Below are positions 21,458-31,733 of a DNA stretch of 64,000 bases, one piece after another; positions within the stretch are counted from its first letter, which is position 1; every line of letters starts with the position of its first letter. The notes under the pieces were generated by a model. The model did not search any database and had not been told where the DNA came from. It saw only the letters and a program-made list of their open reading frames with translations. Origin of the DNA: Limonium bicolor. Its lineage: Eukaryota > Streptophyta > Magnoliopsida > Caryophyllales > Plumbaginaceae. The translations under genes and the position numbers were made by a program. The DNA is taken from NCBI GenBank assembly GCA_023374045.1, contig CM041776.1, positions 471,933,375-471,997,374 of the forward strand, given 5' to 3'.

Positions 21458-23330
21458 CTCCTTCTAGCTATTTATATGAAGGCAGCCATTTCATACCGTC
21501 ACCCGTGGCAGAGTCTTTACACTTTTGTATCTTATCAACCTAAATCCATCCATGAGTATTAAATCCCACCGGTGAACGTGTTTTTAATATGTAATTTATT
21601 GAAAATTTCGGCAGCATCTCCCTACAGTTCTTCAAATGCACGATATTATGATATTAATCAATAATATATGCATTCGAAGAACAATAAAGAGATACTGCTG
21701 AAATAATCAATAAAGTACATATTAAAAGCACATTCACACCCTAGGTGTGTGATTTAACAATCGTGGACAGTCCCGACAGGGACTGCCGAAGATATACCTC
21801 TATTAGGTATATCTTGGGCGGATAACTATGTTTGGTAGTTTGTCAAATATTATATGTATATATAAATCTTACCTCTGGTAGACGATTAGCCGATGCTAAG
21901 ACGGTTGAGGTCGGAAGCCTAAATAAAGTCGTAGTCCTGATGCATAAATGAAAAACGACAACATTAGAATTCATCAAAAAATCAAGGTTAAATGCTAGCT
22001 AAACCGCGGAAAAAAATCGACAGCATCTCCCCTATATTTCTAACGTCTCCAAATCAGTTTTATCAAAGTCAAATTCGCACGCACCATCTAGAACTGGTAA
22101 CATACATAAACTTATCTTCACTGATGTATTTAGTTTACAGAAACAGAAGTCTAAGTTTTAAAACTGAAACTGAGGTCGATGTTCCTTCCTTCTGTTATTT
22201 AATTCAATCTGTTATATTGGCTAGCCCTTCTCAATGTGTTTATGTCTGAGCTATTAGGTTCAATAGTTTTTCACTTCTCTAAACAGCCCCAACATCTTTC
22301 TGTTGCCTCTACTGAACAGATTCACACAGAACTCAAACAGAAATAGAAACTGAAAGAAAAGAAACAGACAGACAGAGATGGTGTATGACTCCTCTCTGTT
22401 TGTTCACGTGTTTGAATTCTCAAACCTTTCTAAACTGTCGATCCTGTCAATTTGGTGTGTTATAAAGTTTCTAACTCAACTAAACCCAAGGCAACTTTGT
22501 TACAGATGCAGAATTAGTCAGAACCTGATCTGATAGGAAACTGAAGCTGAAATCCAAACTGAAATCAAAACAGAAACTGAGTTGTGTTCTTGCTTTCTTC
22601 CCTGTCTGTTTTTTTTCTTTCAACTGATTATACTTCTCCTAACTCCTTACCCAGTTACTTAAATATTCCATTAAGCTTTAAATCCAGACCAAAACTCAAA
22701 CAACTTGTTACAGTTCTGTTCCATTCATGAAACTGAGATATGCTACAGTTCTGTTCCATTCATTTTTCAGGAATCGGTAATATACTTGAACTTACTTTCT
22801 TTCCTGTGGCAGTTTTAAGTAGTAGCATTTTTAAAACTACACTATTATGTATTAATTGTAATACTAAATGCTAAGAATAAATAAATACAGCAGTTTACAG
22901 ATTGGTTTGCAAAGTTACCGTAACTAAGCACCGAAGTGGGCAAGTAGTGTAGAAATCAGCCCACGAACTAGGTCGCAATTAACTGTGAATCTGGGCACAA
23001 ATATATGAACAAGGTTAGAACATTTGCCATTACACTCTCAGGATTCGATACAAACGAGGTTAGAACTTGCAATCGAAATGCATGTATATGAACAAAGTTA
23101 GAAAAAAACGACAATCAATCGATCGCATACCCAATACGCGATAGAGACGTCGACGGTGAGACCAGTGGTAGATGGGTGGTGACCGGCGGCGATGGGAGTG
23201 ACAAAGGTGGTGGGAGCGACGGCGGCGATGGCCGTTAGCAAGGTGACGGGAGAGAGGAGGCGATTTCAGTGAGGAAGATAGCGCGAAAGAGAAGAAGAGT
23301 TACTGTGAGTAGAGTGTGCAGAGTGTAGGC
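21458..23330. other. CACTA non-coding stretch upstream of the transposase
   Basis: No convincing gene. It holds a cluster of hairpins (21590-21815), A/T-rich text with many CTGAAACTGA/AACAGAAACTG motifs (22130-22760), and a GC-rich GGCGGCGATGG stretch at 23150-23260. The last is read in minus sense and may be the 5' exon or promoter of the transposase transcript. Confidence 0.5.
21590..21815. other. Array of consecutive inverted repeats upstream of TnpD
   Basis: Four neighbouring dyads. A long imperfect one pairs about 21590-21655 with 21665-21735 (TTTTTAATATGTAATTTATT against its near-complement). CACACC-CTA-GGTGTG is at 21735-21749. CAGTCCC-GACA-GGGACTG is at 21768-21785. AAGATATACCT-CTATT-AGGTATATCTT (11-bp arms) is at 21789-21815. 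They lie 130-360 bp before the transposase start. Confidence 0.75.
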
Positions 23331-23413
23331 AAATGTTTAAATGGACTTTAGATTACGGTTTACATGTAAACCGTAAACTAAAGTCACACTTTACATGACG
23401 GTTCCCAAAAAAA

Positions 23414-23683
23414 CCGTAATCTAAAGTGTAACGAAATTAAAAAAAAAGCGCGATAATTATTTGGCATATGTTGGGTTTCAAACATAGGTAACACATTAAT
23501 ATAAAGTTTTTATTAATCTAAAATACACTGGTAAAACGACGTCGTTAACCGTAATCTAAAGTGTAACGAAATTAAAAAAATAGCGCGATAATTATTTGGC
23601 ATATGTTGGGTTTCAAACATAGGTAACACATTAATATAAAGTTTTTATTAATCTAAAATACACTGGTAAAACGACGTCGTTAA
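23414..23683. repeat. 135-bp direct tandem duplication
   Basis: 23414-23548 (CCGTAATCTAAAGTGTAACG ... ACGACGTCGTTAA) is repeated at 23549-23683 with nearly no change. Each copy holds one subterminal motif and one ACGACGTCGT palindrome. Confidence 0.9.
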
Positions 23684-23773
23684 CTGTAATTTAGATTACG
23701 CGCGGAGTCAAAAAAATCAAATAATACGGGAAATATTTGGCGTCAGGTCAAAACGACGTCGTTGACCATCAGT

Positions 23774-23940
23774 CGGAGGTAGGCGCGCCTTTTTTAGGAC
23801 GGACTTTAGATGACGGTTATTAGTGAAACCGTAATCTAAAGTCCGTTGACCGTAAAGCGCGCGTCAACACGGGACTTTAGATTACGGTTTACTAATACCG
23901 TCATCTAAAGTCCGTCCTAAAAAAGGCGCGCCTACCTCCG
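23774..23940. repeat. Long inverted repeat, arms about 70 bp
   Basis: The left arm starts at GAGGTAGGCGCGCCTTTTTT and runs to about 23846. The right arm (about 23868-23940) is its near-perfect complement, separated by roughly 21 bp containing GTAAAGCGCGCGTC. Each arm itself contains two opposed ACTTTAGAT..ACGG motifs. Confidence 0.9.
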
Positions 23941-24067
23941 ATCGATTATTGATTACGGTTAATTCAATCATCGTCGCTAATTAATTCCGGCCTTCCTATT
24001 AATCACGGTGTCTGTTAAAGCCGTGATTAAACCACTGTCATTAAAGGCTCGCGTTCCACCAGTGTAC

Positions 24068-24269
24068 CCCCAGATCCCCGGGGATATCCAAGCTTCAGAT
24101 CTCCCTTGTGGATTTTCTCTCCCAGGACACCTACCTGGCCCATGAGCATATCAAAGCTTGGGAAGTACATGTACTTCATCTCGTCATTATACTGCTTCTG
24201 CATGTTCTTGATGATCATGCGAATTTGCTCCTATTCATCCATTTTCGTGGGCATGCCTGCTGCCTTCCT
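24068..24269 (-). pseudogene. Tat-minus gag, central segment
   Basis: A short gag piece trapped between the CACTA element and the solo LTR. On the minus strand it reads NMQKQYNDEMKYMYFPSFDM, then GQVGVLGEKIHKGDLKLGYP and RGSGG at the CACTA junction. An in-frame TAG lies near 24234, just after KMDE. It links the capsid-like domain (27777-28213) to the C-terminal segment (13419-13861). Confidence 0.75.
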
Positions 24270-27200
24270 TGAAATACCCCAAACCTTAATAAGTTAGTTA
24301 ATTATGTAATTATGACATTTTTAAGGCTAATTAAGTCCTTAAGACCATTAGTGAAGAAACAAAAACTAAAAAGAAAAAGAAAATGCGTAAAAGCCACAAA
24401 ACGCAAAAACGTGTGTTAAATGATTATAATGAGTATGTAACCTTAACTAGGGTCCTAAAAGGATTCCTAGGAATTATGTAGTCCTTAAGAACATGTGGAA
24501 AAAATTCCCGAAGGAAACGGATCCAAATAGGGGATTAAAAATGCAAAACAGGCTTTAAAGCACGTTTTTCGAGAAACCCGGGAAATGCGATTTTAAATGG
24601 GTTTAAAGGACTAATAAAAATTTATAGTCAATCATATGCCTATAATAAATATTAGTCAAGGTCTAGGACCATAAAATAAATAAAACAAAATCCGGAAACC
24701 GGACCCCGGACTGTTAAAACTGATAGTTCAGGAATTCACGGGTGTTATCTGCTAAATGACCATGTGCCACCTCCTCTACTTTTACAAAAAATATTTGATT
24801 TTTGCCCCTTGTGAGAAGTAACTCACGTTTTGTGCCCCTCCCTCTCATTTATTAATTCTACTCTATGTACTAGAAGACAAAAACATAAAGTAAAGTAATA
24901 TTACTCTTTATTTTTTCTTTCCTCTTTTCTCCTTCCCTCCGATTTTCTTTTCCCTGCCATCGTTCTCTCTGCTTGTTCCCTCCTATGGCGATTTCTTGAG
25001 CAGCTCCAACTCCTTCATTCTCCTCCTTGTCCCCTCACCAAATCAAGTCCAAATCGAAAATAAAATACACCAAAATACTCACCTGCTTTGGAGATCACTT
25101 CCACCTTTCAAAATCTTCAAACTCCACATTTGACTTCCATGGGTGTAGCTCATTTGAAGCGGAGAAAACACAATTCTTGAAGCCAATCAACCCTTTGATG
25201 GGTTAAGGTAAGAAACAACTCGAAAATCCCTTTTTTTCCTCCATCTTCCTTGGCCGATTTTGCTCTGTTTTGAGCTCCAGTTTTGCTCCTTGTTTTAGCA
25301 TATTTGAAGCCTCATTAAGTGCTGGAGTTTGCCCATCTTTGTTCCTAAGAAGCCCATTGTGAAGTAGAAGGTAAAATCTCTTCATTTTTATGCTTAAACA
25401 CCCTCTTGTTTTAGTGTTGTTGCAAGAGCTTCAATTAAATTCTTGGTACTCATTACCATTTATGGTATTTGGTCATTAGTGTAACAAATAACCCATTGGA
25501 ATCGGTTGTGGAACAAGTGAGGAGGAGGGAAAGTTGAAAGAAATCCAAGGTAAATACTTACCTTAAGCTACGTGGTGTTTTAAGGACTTTGTGTTTTATC
25601 TTGGTGCAAATATAAATGCTCAGTGAAATGCAGGTGTTGTGAATAATATGAGGAAATTCAGTGTTTAATTTGATGTTGATTAAGGGCATAAGAGCCAAAC
25701 TTTTAAGGTTCATGAACATTGAGTGCTATTGTTGTTGGGAATGATGAACTTAAGGGGTCTAGTGTTCTTGGATGAGTTCGTTGGTTGGACTGTTTGGAGG
25801 GTTAAATAATGTGTGGGAAAATGCTAGAATTATGGGGAGATCATGTCAAAATTTGTGTAGAAATTTAATGGTTTAAATGCATTTCGAGGTGGGAGCAAAC
25901 TAGTGAACTACAAGTGTTTTAAGAGGGAAAACTTAGTATGAAAATTGGTCGGTAACTAGGTAGATGGAGAAGGGGAGAGGAGTGAACTCTAAGGTGGGAA
26001 TGTTGCATTATTCTCGGACTAATGAGTGGGTGAGAGTGGTGAGAAAAATCTGTAGCATAACACTTGATAGAACTTAGCATTAGTTCTTGTAAGAGGAGAG
26101 TGGGAAATTTGGGTGAGTTTAATCAAGAATTGGGTAACAAGTTTAGATGATGATTTAGGCTAGTTTAAGATGTTATATTAGTGTTAAAATATATTTAATT
26201 ACATGTAGGAACCTTGGGGCAACAATGGGAGAAGTTAACAAGTGAAACAAGAATTGAAAATGTCATTTCTGGAGGTCTGTAGCAGGGGTCCGGGACCTAG
26301 GCTTCATATCAAGTCCCGGACCATACTATAAAAATTGTTCGAGAGTTGCCCAGCACTTTGGTCCGGACCTAGGGTGAGCATTAAGTACCGGACCGCCCCT
26401 ATTAAAATGACCGAGAGTTTACACACACTCTGGTCCAGGACTTAGGTTATGTATGAAGTCCCGGACCACCCCTGTTTTTCTGCCCAAGAGTTACCTATTG
26501 AGCTGGTCCGGGAGTTAGGACCAGGACAAGGTCCCGGACCAGCACCAGAATTGAAATTCTTGATTGTTTTTGAGTCTAAACCGAAGGGAATGAAAGGGGT
26601 TGGTGTTATATGATTATTTAGGACATGTTTGATGACTTATAATGACCATTAGGAGGGTGAATAAGTATGAGTTCAAGTGTGAAAGTGTACAACATAAATA
26701 TGTGGAGTAATTAGCTAATCGGAGGTCAAATAAATTAATTAACCGATAATTTAAATGATGTATATGAACTACGTTTGGTGGGACTCGTACGCAGCAAGGA
26801 CCAAGGTATGGTTTTCTTGCAGTCTGTTGCCTACCGGTTTACACTGGCTTGTGTGTTGTTTGTGTTTTTGTGTGTTTATGACCTTGTAAGACTAAAATCA
26901 TGAAATGAGTTTACGGTTATTGTTATTATTGTGGCGTAGGGTCCCGGTACCGGTAACCTCGAATGCGTGCTAACCGTTAATTAACCCAAATCTAGGAACG
27001 TAAGGGAACGATATCCGGTAATAACGTTTCCAACCTAAAGAACGTCCTATCCCGGTTACGTGTGTTTAGTTGTGATGTGTGTTGCTGAATTATGCCTTAC
27101 TTCCCTTGTATGTCTAACTGGACTTAAACACTTACTCGTGTGAGATTATGTTAAGCTCCCAACGTGGGACTTCTAACGAGTGCTAACCGGGGGAGTGAGG

Positions 27201-27776
27201 AATCCGGTCATTCCGGTCACGCGTGTATGTATGGGGTCGACATCTGCATCAGATTCGGCTCTCTCCTTATGTTAGGGTAGTTTTCCCTTCTTGGGAATTC
27301 GACCTCCCATTAGCTTAGCCAAAGCTTACCTACCTGACTTCCACTCGGGCTTGGGGGAAATTATGTGTTTGATGTGTTCGGGTCACTACACCCGTCTCAT
27401 CTTTTCAGTTAAAGTTGTTCATTCGACTAACAAAACAGTAATGTGATATGTGTTAAGAAATACTTTTTTTTTTGGATAGTGGACCCGAGTAGTATTTTGT
27501 ATACTCGAGGCTTTTGTTTGGTGAATGTAAAGTTGGTTGAGTGATTTTTGTACATTTACACTCGGTATATTGTGATTCTTTTTGGATAGGTGATTTTTGG
27601 AAGATTGTAATTATGCTCGGGATTATCGTAATCAGACCGATACATTGTATGTAACTGCCTTGTTAGCCACGTGGGTGGCTAACGGCGTGTGACACCGCCC
27701 TTTTGGTAAATGGTTAAGTTTATGTTTTCCACTGCGATTATTGTTTAAGGGTGAAGGTTATGGTTGGGGTGTTACA
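24270..27776 (-). mobile_element. Solo LTR, Del/Tekay chromovirus type, 3507 bp
   Basis: In minus sense it starts TGTAACACCCCAACCATAAC and ends GGGGTATTTCA, giving the TG..CA ends of an LTR. The 5-bp duplication TTCCT lies at 24265-24269 and 27777-27781, inside gag. There is no PBS, PPT or coding region, so one LTR is all that remains, most simply after recombination between two LTRs. A start of TGTAACACCCC and a length over 3 kb are usual for Del/Tekay chromoviruses. Short open frames in it are unsupported. Confidence 0.85.
26276..26550. repeat. GGTCCGGGAC-type dyads repeated in the solo LTR
   Basis: Four blocks about 65-80 bp apart, each with a GGTCC(G)GGAC-type motif followed 20-30 bp later by GTCCCGGACC or a close variant. 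They are separated by similar text (GAGAGTT). Confidence 0.75.
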
Positions 27777-28213
27777 TTCCTCCTCCACCGCTTTATAAAG
27801 TCAGACATGGACTCACTCCCTGTCTGACGGGTGCTAGCAAGGTCGTACCGGGTGATCTCCAAGTTCTTAGCATACTCGAAGTGAGTCAGAAAGGCTTCAC
27901 ATACCTCTTCGTACATTTTGGTGTTCATCCTTTGAGTTAGGTACCACCGTTGGGGAATCTCGTCCAGGTACCGGGCAAAAACCTTAGCCTTCTGCATGTC
28001 ATTAAGTCTTAGGATGGACATCTCTCGATCAAACATGGCCAAATGGATCTGAGGATCGGTTGAACCTTTGTAGAGAGCCAAGGCTGGAAGCTTCAACTTC
28101 GAAGGTAACTCGACGTCAAGATAGGATCCCATGGAGAAATAATCGAAACCGGCAGGTTTACCGGCTTTTTCCATTCGTTCGATACTCTTTAGAGCCCTCT
28201 GCACCTCCGCAGC
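27777..28213 (-). pseudogene. Tat-minus gag, retrotrans_gag (capsid) domain
   Basis: Minus-strand frame with MQRALKSIERMEKAGKPAGF, then LPALALYKGSTDPQIHLAMF, ILRLNDMQKAKVFARYLDE, PQRWYLTQR and STRQTGSESMSDFIKRWR. This is the standard capsid-domain pattern of Tat-lineage gag proteins (Y-G-DP..H, W, F..F, L.Q...ES). It would form the particle core. The left end is cut by the solo LTR and the right end by the Athila-2 LTR at 28214, with gag resuming at 52329. Confidence 0.9.
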
Positions 28214-29954
28214 TGATAAGTGCGAAATATATTTATTTTTAGAGCTTTAATACTTCCTATTTTCATAACAATTCATGTCATATTTCACACTTATCATATG
28301 CTTTTTTCTTACATTTATGCTTTGATGAGAATAAATTTATTTTATGTGTCAACTACAAGAAAAATCTTGGATTTACATTTTTTTTTCAGATTACAACGTA
28401 ACAAAGAGATGGCTGCACTTTTATATATATAATCAGCAGTACTTTGATAGATATAAAGAACGGAAGTTCCTTAATTATAAAGGAGATCATTTATATTAGT
28501 AACTCGTGAAACTTTGACAGTGGTCACATATGCACGTACATAATTTTGATTCTTCACACATTTGGCTGCATATTATTTCATGATTATAATAATATATGGG
28601 CTGCATAATAGGTAAATGATTATTAATCTTCGCGGCAACAGTTTAATCATCATTCTTCTATCATTTTTGCCTCACGCATGCCCATCATCCATTGTCGGTG
28701 ACCGAGAATATTAACACATGCGAGCCACCATCACCAGGGGTAGACTCCCTCAGATCTCGATCATCTCCAATCGATCGCACACTCTGCTACAACATCGACG
28801 ACACGCCCTCATCGACTAGGCGCATCCTCACAACCGTCCCTGTCTTCATCCTCCATCTCTATTCACGACCGCAACCACTACGTACTCCTGTCCATCTGCA
28901 AACCACACCATCATCTCACAGCCTCTCCATCGACACTACTCACCACCACACCACTACATACTCCCCTCTTTCGAATTGCACCCACATCAACACCAACATA
29001 CTGCTCTCCATCGACACTACTCACCACCACCGTACACCACATCCCAAAATCACAACATCATCATTCATATACCACCTTCATCCATTACATCCCATCTAAT
29101 TTCTTCTCATTCATTTCCATTATTTGCAGTGCGTACACCCCCGTACTGCTCCCGACACACACATACACCCTCAACATTCCATTACCATATATCATATCTA
29201 CATCTCGTTATTACCCAACCGTTAAACCGACATATTATCAGTTTAAACATCAGAGCAGATTTAACGTCAATAATTTCTTGTCATATTTATTCTGTTTAAT
29301 TATTATGTCGGGTTAAGGGATTTACTATGGGGGATGGTTGATTTCAGTTTGTTGTAATTGTGCACAATATTTCTACTGATTTAAATTTGAGATTGTTACA
29401 ATTAATGTCCTTTTAATATTATCTTTCTAAATCTGTTTAAATCTGATCAGTGAAAAACAGATCTGTTAAATTAATTCGTATATTTGTGGAAAACTTGTTT
29501 TAACCGGACAAGTTAATACTTCATCTGCATAAATATTATTTTTCATACTTATTCTGTTTACATGTGTTTTTGCTAGTCTAATAAAGGTCATAGCATGTTC
29601 TGGTAAACGAATTCGTCAGAGTTATTATTTTTGCCAATCTATAAACCAGAAGAAATAGCATAATTAGTCAAACTGCAATAACCGGAACCCAGAGTCTCGT
29701 TTCATATATCTTTTACACAAATTTTTATTTATCTGTATTGTATTAGTATTATTTACAATTCAACTAAAACCCCCTCCTTCTGCTTTTGTGAAAACATTTA
29801 GGAACTAGATAATTTCGCTAAAGAGCCACGGTTCGATTACCCGGTTGCTTCAATCTTGCTGTACTACTGCGACCAGGATTTGTTTGCAGCCCGATAGACA
29901 TTTTGATTCTAACTCAATTGATTATTTTTAACAGGTCAAAAAATCTTGTCTGCA
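28214..29954 (+). repeat. Athila-2 5' LTR (1741 bp)
   Basis: Starts TGATAAGTGCGAAATAT and ends CTTGTCTGCA. It contains a candidate TATA element at 28422-28432 and a C-rich tract at 28690-29110 with the phrase CCATCGACACTACTCACC twice. Open frames in that tract lack support and are matched in the other LTR. Confidence 0.93.
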
Positions 29955-29957
29955 AAA

Positions 29958-29976
29958 TGGCGCCGTTGCCGGGGAC
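29958..29976 (+). other. Athila-2 primer binding site (tRNA-Asp type)
   Basis: TGGCGCCGTTGCCGGGGAC, three bases after the LTR. It is complementary to the 3' end of plant tRNA-Asp, the primer usual for Athila-group elements. Confidence 0.85.
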
Positions 29977-30099
29977 TTGACGATGTCTAGTCCCTAAGGC
30001 CCGGATAATTCACTTGTTATTTTAATATTTTGTTTCTTTGACATTTTGTTTTTTATTTTTGGTTTTTTTTGTTTCTAATATTCTGTTTGCTATTTTTGA

Positions 30100-30780
30100 T
30101 TTTTGTTTCATAATTCAGTCTTTTTATTATTTGTCATTTTCTTTTGCTGTTTATATTATTATTATTGTTTCTGTCATTTAATTATTCCAGCAATTTACTT
30201 ATCGTATTATTTACAGTTATTTAATATTCCAGTTAATTATTTTATTGTTATTTTAATTTCAAGCAATTTATTTTACTGTTATTTAAATTTTGTCATTTAA
30301 ATTCTGCCATTTAAATTCCAGTTATTTATTTATCGTCATTTCAATATCAGTAATTTATTTTATCCATTTTTATTTCCAGTCATTTAAATTATGTCATTTA
30401 AATTCCAGTTATTTAAATTATTGTCATTTAAATTCCAGTCATTTAAATTATTGTCATTTAAATTTCAGTAATTTTTTTCTGTCATTTAAATTTTATAGTC
30501 ATTTATTTTCTGTTATTTAAATTTACAGTTCTTTCTTTTCCGTCATTTAAATTTTCTGTCATTTAAATTTCGTTCCTTTATTTAATTGTCATTTACATTT
30601 CAATTATTTATTTATCGTAATTCCAGTCATTTAAATTATTGTCATTTAATTTACTTGTCATTTAAATTATCATTAATTTATTAATCAGTAATTTATTTTA
30701 TCGCCATTTAAATTCCAATCATTTAAATTCCTTTGTCATTTAAATTCCAACAAATTAATTTTGTCGCTTTTCGTTTTATA
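30100..30780 (+). repeat. A/T-rich TCATTTAAATT minisatellite in the Athila-2 leader
   Basis: Many degenerate copies of GTCATTTAAATTCCA and GTTATTTAAATT spaced about 15-25 bp. It lies between PBS and gag and has no coding signal. Confidence 0.8.
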
Positions 30781-30926
30781 GATCCCATTTTCTTTACTGC
30801 ATTTATTTTTATTTCTTCTAAGTCTATTTATTTTGATTTATTTAATTAACCGTTGAGCTGTTTAAATTCCCATCTTTAGTACTTTTATTTTTGTTTATTC
30901 TATCACTTTTATTTTTTCTACGGTGA

Positions 30927-31733
30927 ATGCCTATTAATAGATCGCATAGCCTTCCAGACAAAATTAATACAGGTATCTACACCCTAGAAATTGAAATAAC
31001 GTTTCGGTGCGCTTTAAGACAAAAACGATTTCAACAGAATACATCTGTCGTGGTAATAGAAACCAACCAGGAAGTAGTTATAGGATCAGCAGCTACTGTC
31101 AGAAATATCAACAGACCGTCAATACTAGGTCAACAACCACCCATTGTCCTTCTTCACCTCTCCCCAACTGAATATGATGAATGGCAAAAGCTGAAGCCAT
31201 ATCATCAAATCCGATGCGTGAAAGAGTTAGGCATGTTCGACAGCTCAAGTCCAGACGAAGCTCTACTACATGTCACCAAGTTTTTGCAGGACGCTGACAG
31301 CTTAACCGCAACCGACGTAGTACTCTAGTCCGCAAGACTATCCTTGTTTCCTCACAGCCTGATGGGAGGTGCAAACAAATGGTATCACAGTCTCACACCG
31401 AGCACCATCTATACCTGGGACGATATGGCGACTAAGTTCTATGACAAGTTCCTGCCCCCTGGCCGAACGTTGGAGATGATTGCAGAGATTTATAATTTTA
31501 AACAGCCAGGGGTGGAGAACATCTGTGAAACTTGGGACCGATTTAAAGGATTGCTGCTGACGTGCCCCCACCATGGTCTGACAAAAGAACAATTATCTCA
31601 ATTATTCTACAAAGGATTAGTGAACCAATGCAAAACTATGGTACTGTCGTCTTTAGGAGCTGACATTTTGAAAAAGCCAGGCGAACAATTTCTGAGTGGA
31701 ATAGAATCCCTCTATAAGGAAATCGGAGACTAG
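30927..31733 (+). pseudogene. Athila-2 gag, N-terminal and capsid part
   Basis: One frame from ATG at 30927, broken only by TAG at 31326-31328. The N-terminus is MPINRSHSLPDKINTG. The capsid-type part reads HSLMGGANKWYHSL, TWDDMATKFYDKFLPPGRT and ICETWDRFKGLLLTCPHHGL, followed by QLFYKGLV. This is the retrotrans_gag pattern of Athila elements. It would build the particle. The second segment is in phase with the first, so the single stop is the only lesion before 31733. Confidence 0.88.

Larger units (their letters stand above)
23331..24051. repeat. CACTA subterminal repeats (right end)
   Basis: Repeated GGACTTTAGATTACGGTTT and complementary AAACCGTAATCTAAAGT blocks in both orientations, mirroring the left end. 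It includes the 135-bp tandem duplication and the long hairpin listed separately. ACGACGTCGTTAAC palindromes occur at about 23536, 23671 and 23753. Confidence 0.8.
13862..24064 (-). mobile_element. CACTA (En/Spm) transposon, 10.2 kb
   Basis: Ends are exact inverted repeats, CACTGGTGGAACG at 13862-13874 and its complement at 24052-24064. They are flanked by the 3-bp duplication TAC (13859-13861 and 24065-24067), typical of CACTA elements. It contains subterminal repeats in both orientations, a Tnp2-type transposase and a TnpA/protease-like gene, both on the minus strand. It lies inside the gag of Tat-minus, whose reading frame is continuous if the element and one TSD copy are set aside. That fixes the boundaries to the base. 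Confidence 0.95.

Noticed and set aside
25203..25385. 60-codon frame inside the solo LTR
   Set aside because: No domain, no conservation evidence, and wholly inside an LTR.
28692..29299. Thr/His/Ser-rich open frames in the Athila-2 LTR
   Set aside because: Low-complexity C-rich LTR DNA. The frames differ between the two LTRs and overlap each other.
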